A stretch of DNA of 64,000 bases from Blastopirellula marina DSM 3645 (lineage in GTDB: Bacteria > Planctomycetota > Planctomycetia > Pirellulales > Pirellulaceae). The DNA is taken from NCBI RefSeq assembly GCF_000153105.1, contig NZ_CH672376.1, forward strand, positions 484,992 to 548,991, read 5' to 3'. The notes beneath the pieces were generated by a model, which did no database searches, was not told the origin of the DNA, and worked only from the letters and a program-made list of their open reading frames with translations. A program made the position numbers and the translations under genes. Positions 26,449 to 36,216 of this stretch are shown here, piece by piece. Every line of letters starts with the position of its first letter. The first letter of the stretch is position 1.

Positions 26449-27114
26449 ATGAACCAACAAAAAGTCGTATATGTACTGGATGATGATGGCGATGCGCGAA
26501 TTTCGCTAGCATCGGTCGTTCAGTCACTTGGCTATCCGGCGGTCGAATTTGAATCGGCGGAGAGCTTTCTCGAACAGTTTGATCCTGGTCTCCGCGGCTG
26601 CGTCGTTGCGGATGTGCGAATGGGGGGGATCTCCGGCGTCGATCTTGTGCATCGTCTGCAAGACAAAGACTTGAATTTGCCGGTCGTCGTGGTCACTGGA
26701 TACGCCGATGTCCGCTTGGCGGTTCGCGCCATGCAGGCAGGCGCGACTACGTTCCTCGAAAAAGTGGGACGTCCCGGCGAGATCGCTGAAGCGATCCAGC
26801 AGGCGATGGAGCAAGAGGAAACTCGCTTTCATCTGATTTCGGAGCGAGACGGCTATCGCTCGCGGATTGAATCGCTCTCGACAGACGAACGCGACGTTTT
26901 GCTGCGCGTCTTGGAAGGGAAGCCGAACAAGGTGATCAAGAAGGAATTGGACATCGGTTTGCGAACGGCGGAACTTCGTCGAGCGAATGTGATGCGCAAG
27001 ATGGGCGCACGCAGTCTGGCCGAATTGGTTCGCATGACCCTAGTCGCCGGAGTTTCCCCGTCCGAAGAGATGCAGGCTTCGTCCTCGTCCAACTCGGATT
27101 CGATCGTTTCGTAG
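26449..27114 (+). CDS. FixJ-like response regulator
   Basis: A 221-residue two-domain regulator. The receiver domain (about residues 1-120) has the acidic pair DDD and the phosphoacceptor Asp in VVADVRMGGISG; the conserved Lys is in FLEKVGRP, where most receivers have Pro after the Lys. The C-terminal LuxR-type DNA-binding domain is recognisable in KPNKVIKKELDIGLRTAELRRANVMRKMGARS, close to FixJ. A Ser-rich tail follows. The second ATG was preferred because GGGG lies 6-7 bases before it; the first is 12 bases upstream. No histidine kinase is adjacent, so it is an orphan regulator in this window. Confidence 0.85.
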   Translation: MNQQKVVYVLDDDGDARISLASVVQSLGYPAVEFESAESFLEQFDPGLRGCVVADVRMGGISGVDLVHRLQDKDLNLPVVVVTGYADVRLAVRAMQAGATTFLEKVGRPGEIAEAIQQAMEQEETRFHLISERDGYRSRIESLSTDERDVLLRVLEGKPNKVIKKELDIGLRTAELRRANVMRKMGARSLAELVRMTLVAGVSPSEEMQASSSSNSDSIVS

Positions 27115-27234
27115 CGGTTGGCGCGGTCGCAACGCTTATTTTGGGCGTTCGAATTCCTTGGAGTGAGCTAGTCTTTTAGGTAACCCGAAACCAAGGGCTT
27201 ACCTTTCCTGCTCCCTCATCTCTGCCCGTGTGTT

Positions 27235-28863
27235 ATGACCTCTCAACCTGCCGCCGAAACTGGCTATATCCAGCAGTTCGTAGAGCGCGCTCGTTCGCTC
27301 TATTCCTTGCCCGCCGTGGCGATGGAAGTGCTGGAATTAACAGGCCGTCCTTCGATCGATGCGTTGCAAGTGAAAGCTTGCATCGAGCGCGATCCCGCAC
27401 TGACGATCAAGATCTTGCGCGCGGTGAATAGTCCGCTGTTTGGTCTTTCGCGGCAAGTATCGGATCTGCATCAAGCGCTGGCGCTGTTGGGGATGAAGCC
27501 GTTGAAGCTCTTGGTGCTCGGCTTTAGTCTGCCGCGAGAGTTGCTGGACGGCGTCGAGGCGGATTCGCTGAGCCAATACTGGAGCATCGCGCTGACCAAA
27601 GCGGTCGCCGCCCGCGAAATTGCGGAGTTTCTCGGATATCGCAACGGAGATGAAGCGTTTATCGCCGGCTTGCTGGCCGATATCGGCATGCTGGTCTTGT
27701 TGCAGGACTTGGGAACGCCGTACGCGCATTTTGTCCGCAAAACCGACGAGGAAAAAGCGTCTCTCTTGCAGATGGAAGTCGGCACGCTTGGTTTTGACCA
27801 TATCGTACTGAGCAGTCGCCTGCTTACGTATTGGAAATTGCCGGCTGGGATCATTGACGCGGTGTCGGCTATCAAGCCGTCGCCGTTCGCCGCGCCGTTG
27901 GAACTGGAGCCGCTCTCGGAAACGGCGCGTGCGCTGGTCTTAGCCGACCGTTTGTCCGACATTCTGGCCGGAAAGCGTCTCGATGCATTGCCCTCCTGGG
28001 TAACGGCGGTCGCAAAATATGGACCGTCCGATCTTACGGATTTTGAACAACTTGCGACGCGCGTCGAGGAGAAGGTCAAGCAATTGGCCAACGTCATGCG
28101 CGTCCGCATCGACGATAAGTCGTCTTACGCAGAGATCATGCTAACCGCCTACGCGCGTCTGTCGGAAGTGAGCATGGACGCGGCGCTGGATGTCGCGCGC
28201 CATGATCCGGAAGAATTGGAACTGCACAAGGCCTGGCGCGAAGCGAAAGAACTGACGTCCGCCGTGGCCAGTTTTCATGATCGTTCGCCAAACGCGGCTC
28301 GGATCGCAGCTCCCAGAATTTCCCCACAATCCCCCGCGGTGGCGACGATCGAAACGGCGAAAGCATCCGCCAAGAGCATCGCGCTGGACAAATCATCCGT
28401 GGCGCGGCTGGACGTCGAAGTGCAGAGTTGCCGACAACAACGGATGCCGATTTCGGTATTGCAGTTGACCCTCGATCGGTACGATGACTTGCTGTTACAC
28501 GCAGGACCCGACGAACTCGTCCATACCTGGCAATTACTCGAGAAAGCGGTTGGCGCGATCATTGGAGATGCGGGCAGCTGCTTTGCCTCGGCCGACGCCG
28601 TTCTAATGGTCGTCTTGCCGTCGCAGGACCGGATGCAGGCGGTGGAAACGGCGAAACGCCTGGTGACGGGAATCCGTAGTTGGGCGCAGGCACGCGCCGA
28701 GATGGGAGGCGCGGCCCCGCTGACGATCAGCGTCGGAGCCGCTGCGATTGCGCTGGCGCCGAAGAATTTTCGGTCTAGCGAACTAGCGGACGCCGCGACG
28801 CGCTGTATGGAAGTCGCGCGGCGATGCGGCGGCGATGGCGTGAAAAGTATCGAGATTTTGTGA
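27235..28863 (+). CDS. HDOD domain protein with degenerate GGDEF
   Basis: A 542-residue protein with an N-terminal HDOD domain (about residues 15-220; LPAVAMEVLEL, DPALTIKILRAVNSPLFG, IAGLLADIGMLVLL), a domain found in signalling proteins with unclear biochemistry. The C-terminal 150 residues resemble a diguanylate cyclase (strand LISVGAAAIAL near residue 500), but the GGDEF signature is replaced by ASADAVLMVV, so it should not make cyclic-di-GMP. It may sense it or act as a binding domain. No partner is adjacent. Confidence 0.82.
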   Translation: MTSQPAAETGYIQQFVERARSLYSLPAVAMEVLELTGRPSIDALQVKACIERDPALTIKILRAVNSPLFGLSRQVSDLHQALALLGMKPLKLLVLGFSLPRELLDGVEADSLSQYWSIALTKAVAAREIAEFLGYRNGDEAFIAGLLADIGMLVLLQDLGTPYAHFVRKTDEEKASLLQMEVGTLGFDHIVLSSRLLTYWKLPAGIIDAVSAIKPSPFAAPLELEPLSETARALVLADRLSDILAGKRLDALPSWVTAVAKYGPSDLTDFEQLATRVEEKVKQLANVMRVRIDDKSSYAEIMLTAYARLSEVSMDAALDVARHDPEELELHKAWREAKELTSAVASFHDRSPNAARIAAPRISPQSPAVATIETAKASAKSIALDKSSVARLDVEVQSCRQQRMPISVLQLTLDRYDDLLLHAGPDELVHTWQLLEKAVGAIIGDAGSCFASADAVLMVVLPSQDRMQAVETAKRLVTGIRSWAQARAEMGGAAPLTISVGAAAIALAPKNFRSSELADAATRCMEVARRCGGDGVKSIEIL

Positions 28864-28983
28864 GGGATGGTCGCCCGTTGGGGGCGTTGAGCTTCTCCGC
28901 GCTTCATGCAATCCACTTGCATTTTCACGCTGAACGTCTATCGTGGACCAATTCGTTTCGTTCCGCCGCTTCCCCGTAGGGCC

Positions 28984-29928
28984 ATGGACCAATTTGTCGT
29001 ACTGACCGTCTATTGCGGGTTGATTGTCGCCGCTTCGATGCTGGGCGGCGCACTGCCCTCGGTAATGCGACTGACGCATACGCGCATGCAGTTGATGATG
29101 AGCGGCGTGGGCGGTTTGATGCTGGGCGTCGGCGTGCTCCATCTGTTGCCGCATGGCGTCGCCGAAAGCGGATCGATCGACGTCGCCGTGGGGGGAATGT
29201 TCGTCGGCATCTTGTCGATGTTTTTCCTGATGCGGGTGTTCCATTCGCACCAGCATGCGCCGGTCGAGAAGGAATATCCTGAAGTCGCCGCCGCTGAACA
29301 TCCGCAGGATCATGATCCCCACGCTGGACATGCGCATTGCGATCATGATCACGGCGACGAGGGGCCAAAATCGGTCTGGAGATGGCTAGGGATCTTTCTC
29401 GGGCTCTCGTTGCATACGCTGATTGACGGAATCGCGTTGGCGGCCGCGGTCGCCGCCGCGGCGCATGCCGAAAGCGGTTTGGCGAAACTCGCCCTCGGCG
29501 TCTTTTTGGGGATTGTGCTGCACAAGCCGCTCGATGCGCTGTCGATCACCTTTGTCATGCGGGCCGGGGGATGGTCGGCGACATCGATGAATCTGATCAA
29601 CTTCGGCTACTCGCTGATGTGCCCGATCGGCGTGGTCCTCTTTTATTTTGCGATCGGCAGTCTGGATGACGCTTGGCGACACAACGTGGTGGGCGGCGCG
29701 CTAGGCTTTGCGGCGGGCGTCTTCATCTGCATCGCGCTTGCCGACATCCTGCCGGAAATCCAGTTCCACTCTCACGACAAATGGAAACTGTCGAGCGTGT
29801 TGTTGCTGGGTGCGCTGCTAGCAGTTGCAATCGGCTGGCTCGAGCCTCCTCATGCCCACCATCACGCGCCAGCACCGGCGACGGCGCCATTGCCTTTGCC
29901 AGCAATGTCGCCCGATCGCGAGCTCTAA
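28984..29928 (+). CDS. ZIP family metal transporter
   Basis: A 314-residue polytopic transporter with eight hydrophobic segments. The central cytoplasmic loop between helices 3 and 4 is rich in His and Asp (HPQDHDPHAGHAHCDHDH, near residues 100-118) as in zinc transporters. The HTLIDG motif (helix 4) and the VLHKPLDA motif (helix 5) carry the His and Asp residues that line the metal site of ZIPs. A His-rich C-terminus (HAHHHAP) is also present. It likely moves Zn2+ or another divalent cation into the cytoplasm or out of a compartment. The start was set at the ATG giving MDQFVVL; an in-frame codon 78 bases upstream exists but precedes an atypical segment. Confidence 0.92.
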   Translation: MDQFVVLTVYCGLIVAASMLGGALPSVMRLTHTRMQLMMSGVGGLMLGVGVLHLLPHGVAESGSIDVAVGGMFVGILSMFFLMRVFHSHQHAPVEKEYPEVAAAEHPQDHDPHAGHAHCDHDHGDEGPKSVWRWLGIFLGLSLHTLIDGIALAAAVAAAAHAESGLAKLALGVFLGIVLHKPLDALSITFVMRAGGWSATSMNLINFGYSLMCPIGVVLFYFAIGSLDDAWRHNVVGGALGFAAGVFICIALADILPEIQFHSHDKWKLSSVLLLGALLAVAIGWLEPPHAHHHAPAPATAPLPLPAMSPDREL

Positions 29929-30073
29929 TCGCACGACCTTAACGATTATTGGGATGGCGCCGATTGTCAGGGTGGGCGTGAAGTTGTCGTGGCGACTGTG
30001 ACGAATTAATCGCCTATAGCGATTATTCCTCCAGTCCCTTCGTGCGCGGCGAGCGGGACGCTCAGGCGACCCT

Positions 30074-32995
30074 ATGAACCCCAAGTCCTTAGTTACGATC
30101 GGGAAGCTTGCGACGTGCGCCGCGCTGTCGACCCTCTTCTGTTGGGCGTCGAGCGGCTGCAACCGATATGGCTATGTCGCCAACGCCGACGCCGAAGCGC
30201 AATCACTGGTGGCGCAAAAGTCGAACAATCCGCGCTGGGCGATCGACAATTTCAACATCGATGTCAATCCGCGCAGCCGCTACTACGATACGTATGATCC
30301 GGTCAAACCGCCGATGCCGCCGGATGACCCTTATTCGCATCGTTATATGCACATGGTCGACAACAAAAAGGGATGGAGTCATTGGGGACGCAACGGCATC
30401 CGCCCGATCTTAGAAAACCCCCGGTGGTTGGAAGAGCTTTACCAGCATTCGGAAGTCACCGAGCAAGGCGAGATCATGCTCGACCTGGACGACTCGGTCC
30501 GTCTCGCGATCTTGCAATCGCCTGACTACCAACAGCAGTTGGAGACGATTTATCTCTCCTCGCTCGACGTCAGCACCGAACGCTTTCGGTTTGACGTGCA
30601 GTTCTTTGGCGGCAACTTCACGCAATTCGAGCATTTGGGCCAAGAGCGCGCCGGCGGCGAAAGCAGCAAGCTGCGTCTCGACAATGGGCTGGAGATGAAT
30701 CGCCGGTTCGCGACCGCAGGCGAGTTTTTGGTCGGCATCGCCAATTCGACCGTTTGGGAGTTCGCCGGACCCAACCGAGGCGTAACCACGTCGATTTTGA
30801 ACTTTGGTTTGGTACAGCCGATCCTGCGTGCCGGCGGTCGAGTGATCGCCCTCGAACAGCTAACGATCGCCGAGCGGACTTTGCTGGCCAACCTGCGCGC
30901 GTACGCCCAATATCGGCAAGGGTTTTACACGCAAGTCGCGTTCGGCGAGCTCGGCGTTGCGGGTCCCCAGCGCCGCGGCGGTTTCTTTGGCGGCACCGGT
31001 TTGACCGGGTTTACTGGACAAGGAAGCGGCGGTTTCGGCGGCGTGGGTGATGCGACCGGCTTTGGGCGCGGATTCAACGCCAACGGCGCCGGGGGAGCAG
31101 GAGCTAGCGGATCTGGTTTCGCAGGCGGCGGCGCCGGCACGGTCGGCGGGTTCCTGGGTTTGCTGCAACAGTTGCAGCAGATTCGTAACACGCAAGACAG
31201 TCTTTCGGCCCAAGAGCGAACGCTCGATCTCTTAGAAGCGAATCTCGACGCCGGTCTGATCGATATCGCGCAGGTCGATCAATTTCGGCAAAATATTGAG
31301 ACGGAACGGGCCAACTTGCTGCAGGCGCACAACAACCTCGAGACGGCGCTCGATACGTTCAAGCGTTCGACGTTGGGCCTGCCGCCGAACTTGCCGATCG
31401 CGCTGAATGACGAGTTGATTCAAAAGTTCAAACTGACCGATCCCGCGACGACGCAAACGCAAGTTGCGATCGAAGAATACATCTCCCAGTTTGGCGACCT
31501 CCCGCATATCCCGACGCTCGAAGATCTGCAGATGTCGATCCAGGATGTGGATTCGTTACAGCATCAAGTCGACACTCGCGTCAGTGAGATTCCCCAGGAC
31601 CTGCAAAAGCTGGAGAGCGTCACCCCGACGCGCACCTTGGAAATGACGGAGTCGGAGCGTGGATTGTTCGAGCGCGACAAGGATCGCTTGATCGAGGAAG
31701 TCGACGACTTGGAGTCTCGCAACGATGCGAATCGTGAGAACGTAGAGAAGCTCGCCGGTCAGATCGGCCAGGTCGAGCCGAACATTGTCGCGGATCAGCT
31801 GGTCGCTCGCCTAGTCGAAATGAAGAACCTGGTCAGCGAGTTGGGATTGATCGAAGCTCGCGCTCGGATCGAGCAGATCAACGTGCAACGCGTCTATTTG
31901 ACGCCGGAACAGGCGCTCGAAATTGCTCGCGCCAATCGCTTGGACTGGATGAACAATCGCGCGTCGTTGGTCGATACTTGGCGCTTGATCGAGTACAACG
32001 CCAACGCGCTGAAGTCGAATTTGACGATCGCGTTTAGCGGCGACCTGCAGACCTTGGGCGAGAACCCGGCTCAGTTCCGTAGTCAAACAGGCTCGCTGCG
32101 CGCGTCGGTTCAGTTTGATCCGCCGCTGACACGGTTGGTCGAACGCAACAGCTTTCGTCAGCAACTGATCGAGTATCAGCAAGATCGCCGCGACTTGATT
32201 CAGTTTGATGACTCGGTCTTCGCCGATCTGCGAGCGTCGCTGCGAACGTTGGAGCAACTTCGTTTGAATTTAGAGATTCAGCGGCGAGCGGTCGTGATCG
32301 CGATTCGCCGCGTTGATCAAACGCGCGAAGCGCTGAGCGCACCGGTTGCGCCCGCCGAACCAGGCCAACCCGCGTTGTCGTTGGGGCCCACGGCCGCGCA
32401 GAATTTGCTGTTCGCGTTGTCTGACTTGCGAAATACGCAAAACAACCTGATGAGCGTTTGGCTCAACTACGAAGCGAACCGGATGCGTCTTTATCGCCAG
32501 TTGGGGATTATGCAGATTGACCAAGAGGGGATCTGGATCGATACGCCGTTGGATTTGCGGCCTCCCGAAACTTCGGAAGAGATTGAATTGCCTCCGGCCG
32601 TGCCGATGGAATGGTTGCAGGAAGGGTTCTTTGAGCTTCCCGAAGAAGCGGAAGTGGAGGAAACCGAGTCAACCGATCTGGCTCAGCCTGCATCGCCGGA
32701 GCCGCCGCTGTGGCGCGTCGATCGCTGGTTGGCGCGGTTGTTGCCTCAGGGGAAAGAGAACGTTTCGGCCCCACCGAAACCTTCGGCTTATTCCGACCAA
32801 GTGGCGATCGTCGACCAGCCGAAAAGCCCTGCCGACGAAGCGCTGGTCGCACCGCTGCCAGAGTCTTACGAAATCGAGGTAAGTCGCGAGCGGCGGTACA
32901 CCAACAGCGAGATTCAGCAGATGTTGCAGCAGATGCGTGCCCGAAAAGAGGGGGAGCAGCCGGCGGCGCCTCTTTTCCCGCTTGAAAACGGATGA
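30074..32995 (+). CDS. TolC-like outer membrane lipoprotein
   Basis: A 973-residue protein, much longer than the usual 450-500 residues of TolC-like proteins. It begins with a signal sequence ending in the lipobox-like SSGCN. Two coiled-coil-rich efflux regions surround a central Gly-rich insert at about residues 297-360 (runs such as GGFFGG and GAGASGSG). A LPxLxxLQMSIQDVDSLQHQV segment and the C-terminal coiled coil with a Pro/Glu-rich tail follow. The protein is the first gene of an operon with an adaptor, a MacB-like permease and an ABC ATPase, so it probably forms the outer-membrane exit duct of that efflux system. The family call rests on the efflux-type repeats and context. Confidence 0.8.
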   Translation: MNPKSLVTIGKLATCAALSTLFCWASSGCNRYGYVANADAEAQSLVAQKSNNPRWAIDNFNIDVNPRSRYYDTYDPVKPPMPPDDPYSHRYMHMVDNKKGWSHWGRNGIRPILENPRWLEELYQHSEVTEQGEIMLDLDDSVRLAILQSPDYQQQLETIYLSSLDVSTERFRFDVQFFGGNFTQFEHLGQERAGGESSKLRLDNGLEMNRRFATAGEFLVGIANSTVWEFAGPNRGVTTSILNFGLVQPILRAGGRVIALEQLTIAERTLLANLRAYAQYRQGFYTQVAFGELGVAGPQRRGGFFGGTGLTGFTGQGSGGFGGVGDATGFGRGFNANGAGGAGASGSGFAGGGAGTVGGFLGLLQQLQQIRNTQDSLSAQERTLDLLEANLDAGLIDIAQVDQFRQNIETERANLLQAHNNLETALDTFKRSTLGLPPNLPIALNDELIQKFKLTDPATTQTQVAIEEYISQFGDLPHIPTLEDLQMSIQDVDSLQHQVDTRVSEIPQDLQKLESVTPTRTLEMTESERGLFERDKDRLIEEVDDLESRNDANRENVEKLAGQIGQVEPNIVADQLVARLVEMKNLVSELGLIEARARIEQINVQRVYLTPEQALEIARANRLDWMNNRASLVDTWRLIEYNANALKSNLTIAFSGDLQTLGENPAQFRSQTGSLRASVQFDPPLTRLVERNSFRQQLIEYQQDRRDLIQFDDSVFADLRASLRTLEQLRLNLEIQRRAVVIAIRRVDQTREALSAPVAPAEPGQPALSLGPTAAQNLLFALSDLRNTQNNLMSVWLNYEANRMRLYRQLGIMQIDQEGIWIDTPLDLRPPETSEEIELPPAVPMEWLQEGFFELPEEAEVEETESTDLAQPASPEPPLWRVDRWLARLLPQGKENVSAPPKPSAYSDQVAIVDQPKSPADEALVAPLPESYEIEVSRERRYTNSEIQQMLQQMRARKEGEQPAAPLFPLENG

Positions 32996-33071
32996 ATTTC
33001 GAGCGGAACCTGCGATAATAGAAGGGGTTAAGTCCAGGTGACGACTTGCCTGCCTTTCAAGGACCAGCGAT

Positions 33072-34856
33072 ATGTCCGCTTCTGCCGAAAACAATGCGCC
33101 CGAACCGCGGCCGCGCTTGCGCTTAGAAACTTCGCGGCGCAATTGGTTTTGGCCGATCTTTCTGGTGCTGCTCGTCGCAGGCATCGCGTTTGGCGCCTAT
33201 TACCTGCCGAGCTCCGGCATCATGGGATCGTCCAACGAAGCGAGCGGCGCGCTGACCTACGAAGTGCAGCGCGAACGCTTGTTGATCAGCGTCACCGACG
33301 ATGGCAACGTCGAGAGCGCCAGCAATATTGACGTGAAGTGCGAGATCGCCGGCGGCGGCACGATTCTGTGGATCGTCGAAGATGGTAAACGGGTCACCCA
33401 AGGGGAAGAGATCATCCGCATTGATACTTCGGCGATCGAAGATCAATTGAACGCCCAGAAGATCGTTTACGAAAAGGCGCTGGCGACCAAGATCGAAACG
33501 CAAGAAGCCTTTGAAGCGGCGAAGTTGGCGGTGCAAGAATACGCCGAAGGGACCTTCCTGCAAACGCTGCAGCAGATGGAAGCGACGATCAAGATCGCGC
33601 AGCAAAACCTGACCACCGCTCAAGACATGCTTGGTTATAGCAAGCGGATGTCGCGCAAAGGGTACGTGACAGCGCTGCAGCGCGAAGCGGACGTTTACGC
33701 CGTCGAGCGAGCCAAGCTAGATTTGGAAGTCGCCGAAACAAGCAAACGCGTCCTGACCGATTTCACGAAACAGAAAACGATCCGCGAATTGGAAGCGGCT
33801 CGCGATTCGGCCGAAGCGCGCATGCGATCCGAAGAAGCGGCGTTCCAGCTAGAAAAGGCGCGGCTGGATCGGCTGGAAAAGCAACTCGTGAATTGCGTAA
33901 TCACCGCGCCGCAAAACGGCATGGTCGTTTACGCCAACGAGACCGATCGTCGCGGTTCGACCGAGACGGGGATCGCCGAAGGAACCATCGTGCGTGAAGG
34001 GCAGACGATCGTACGCATTCCGGATCTGGCGAAGATGCAGGTCAAAGTGACGATTCACGAGTCGAAGATTGACCGCATTCGAACCGGCATGCCGGCGCGA
34101 ATTGTGATTCAAGATCGGACCTTTCAAGGGAAAGTGACCGGCATCGCCAATCAGCCGGAGCCAACCGGTTGGTTTTCGGCCAACGTCAAAGAATATGGCA
34201 CGATCGTTTCGATCGACGGAACGCAAGAGGCGCTGCGCCCTGGTCTGACGGCGTTTGTGGAGATCCAAGTCGCCGATATTCGCGACGCGCTGACGGTCCC
34301 GGTCTCGGCGGTTGTCGAGCAACGCGGCAAATACTTTTGTTGGGTGCAAACGTCGCTCGGCCCCGAACGTCGTCCGCTGACGCTGGGTCAAACCAACGAC
34401 AAATTGATCGAAGTGCTGGACGGAGTCAAAATCGGCGACTTAGTGCTGCGCAATCCCCGCGCGGTAGTCGCCGACGCACGAATCGTCGCCGACGAAGGCC
34501 CTGAGCCGCTGGCCGAAGAGGAAGCGAGCGATGAAGAGTCCGCAAGCGGACAGTCGAGTCCGTCCGACAAGCGTCCCAGCGGCGGACCAACCGCAGGCGG
34601 TCCGCCTGCCGGCGCACCAAGCGGCGGATCGGTTCGCGCGGACCCGTTTCAAAATGACGCCGACAAAGATGGCAAGCTCAGCCGCGACGAAGCGCCGGCG
34701 CCGATGAAAAACTTCTTTGATCGAATCGACAAAGATGGGGACGGATTCATCACCCGCGCCGAGATGAGCGCCTCACGAGCCGAAAGAGAGAAGTCGCAAA
34801 GCGGAGCCGGTGCGCCGCCGTCCGGCGGACCCGCAGGAGGCCCTCCGCGTTCATGA
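33072..34856 (+). CDS. HlyD/MacA-like periplasmic adaptor with EF-hand tail
   Basis: A 594-residue membrane fusion protein. One N-terminal hydrophobic helix (about residues 24-45) anchors it. A barrel-sandwich domain follows (VTDDGNVESASNIDVKCEI, near residue 80), a coiled-coil hairpin of about 150 residues, and a beta-barrel domain with RIRTGMPARIVIQDR. After residue 475 a Gly/Pro/Ala-rich linker leads to a pair of canonical EF-hand loops: residues 529-540 (DADKDGKLSRDE) and 553-564 (DKDGDGFITRAE). A calcium-binding tail on an adaptor is uncommon. The gene overlaps the permease gene by four bases (ATGA). Confidence 0.92.
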   Translation: MSASAENNAPEPRPRLRLETSRRNWFWPIFLVLLVAGIAFGAYYLPSSGIMGSSNEASGALTYEVQRERLLISVTDDGNVESASNIDVKCEIAGGGTILWIVEDGKRVTQGEEIIRIDTSAIEDQLNAQKIVYEKALATKIETQEAFEAAKLAVQEYAEGTFLQTLQQMEATIKIAQQNLTTAQDMLGYSKRMSRKGYVTALQREADVYAVERAKLDLEVAETSKRVLTDFTKQKTIRELEAARDSAEARMRSEEAAFQLEKARLDRLEKQLVNCVITAPQNGMVVYANETDRRGSTETGIAEGTIVREGQTIVRIPDLAKMQVKVTIHESKIDRIRTGMPARIVIQDRTFQGKVTGIANQPEPTGWFSANVKEYGTIVSIDGTQEALRPGLTAFVEIQVADIRDALTVPVSAVVEQRGKYFCWVQTSLGPERRPLTLGQTNDKLIEVLDGVKIGDLVLRNPRAVVADARIVADEGPEPLAEEEASDEESASGQSSPSDKRPSGGPTAGGPPAGAPSGGSVRADPFQNDADKDGKLSRDEAPAPMKNFFDRIDKDGDGFITRAEMSASRAEREKSQSGAGAPPSGGPAGGPPRS

Positions 34857-36190
34857 TTGCGCGACTAATCTCGACAATTCGGCTCGGTTTTAAGAGCCTG
34901 ATGCTGCACAAACTCCGCTCCGGCCTGGCGATGCTCGGCATCATGATCGGCGTGACGGCCGTGATTTGGCTGGTCGCGATGGGAGAAGGGGTGAGCTATC
35001 AGGCGCAGCAACAGATCAAAGATCTGGGCGCTACCAATGTCATCGTCCGCAGCATGAAGCCGTCGTCCGGTTCGGCGACCGGCAGCAGCTTTATCATCGA
35101 ATACGGACTGACGCGCGACGACTATCAACGGATTCTGGAAGGAGTCCCTTCGATTCGTCGTGCGGTGCCGATGCGCGAAATCAAAGGGGACGCTCGCGCT
35201 GGATCGCGCGAGAGCGAAATCCAATTGCTGGGGGTGACGCCCGACTATCGCGATATGAATCACCTGATTGTCGAGCGCGGACGCTTCCTTTCGGATCGGG
35301 ACGTAATCGGTGAAGAGAACGTCTGCGTCTTAGCGGCGGGTGCGGCGACCAATTTGTTCGCCCATGAGAATCCCGTCGGTCGCAAGATCGAGATTCAGTT
35401 CAACGGCAAGTCGGACGTTTACAAGGTCGTTGGGCAGACTGCAGATCGCACTCCCTCGGCGGCGATCGGCGGCAGTCTTGCGGGTCGCGACTTCAATACG
35501 GACGTCTACATTCCGCTGACGACGTTGCGACTGCGGATTGGGGATCAAGTCATCACGTCGCGATCCGGCAGCCGCGAAGGCGAGATCGTTCAGCTTTCGC
35601 AGATTACGGTGACCGTCGGCGAAGTGGAAGAAGTCGAGGAAGCGGCGGGGATTATCGAGATTTTGCTGGAAAAGTACCATCCTTTGGGCGACTACGCGGT
35701 TGTGGTTCCTAGCGAACTGCTGCGACAGGCCGAGATGTTGCGAATGATGTTTAACGTCTTGTTGATTTTGATCGCCGGCATTTCGCTGTTGGTCGGCGGG
35801 ATCGGCATCATGAATATCATGTTGGCGACAGTCACCGAACGAACGCGTGAAATCGGCATTCGGCGTGCGTTAGGCGCGACCCAAGAAGACGTGATCATTC
35901 AGTTTTTGGCCGAGACGATTGTGCTGTCGGCCGCCGGCGGAATGATCGGCGTGGTCTTCGGCTTTGGCTGCATCCCCGTCACCTATTTGGCGCAAACCGG
36001 GCTGGAGCGCTGGCTGCCGGAAGTTTGGAGCACGCTGCCGACGACGATCCGCGATTTGCAACCACGCATTGCGATCTGGTCGATCATCGCTTCCTTTTTG
36101 ATCTCGGTAGGAGTCGGCGTACTGTTTGGACTTTATCCGGCGCGCCGCGCCGCGATGATGGATCCGATCGAAGCGCTGCGTCACGAATAG
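34853..36190 (+). CDS. MacB-like ABC transporter permease
   Basis: A 445-residue inner-membrane permease of the MacB/FtsX type. The first hydrophobic helix (about residues 20-45) is followed by a periplasmic domain of about 230 residues (MacB_PCD, with VIVRSMKPSSG and GRFLSDRDV motifs), then three helices that include the FtsX-like VGGIGIMNIMLATVTERTREIG segment near residue 320, a motif that contacts the ATPase. No ATPase domain is attached; the next gene encodes one. Together with the adaptor and TolC-like protein it forms a MacAB-type tripartite efflux system. The ATG overlaps the preceding stop. Confidence 0.93.
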   Translation: MIARLISTIRLGFKSLMLHKLRSGLAMLGIMIGVTAVIWLVAMGEGVSYQAQQQIKDLGATNVIVRSMKPSSGSATGSSFIIEYGLTRDDYQRILEGVPSIRRAVPMREIKGDARAGSRESEIQLLGVTPDYRDMNHLIVERGRFLSDRDVIGEENVCVLAAGAATNLFAHENPVGRKIEIQFNGKSDVYKVVGQTADRTPSAAIGGSLAGRDFNTDVYIPLTTLRLRIGDQVITSRSGSREGEIVQLSQITVTVGEVEEVEEAAGIIEILLEKYHPLGDYAVVVPSELLRQAEMLRMMFNVLLILIAGISLLVGGIGIMNIMLATVTERTREIGIRRALGATQEDVIIQFLAETIVLSAAGGMIGVVFGFGCIPVTYLAQTGLERWLPEVWSTLPTTIRDLQPRIAIWSIIASFLISVGVGVLFGLYPARRAAMMDPIEALRHE

Positions 36191-36216
36191 CGACTTTTTC
36201 TGGAGCGACCGAAGCG

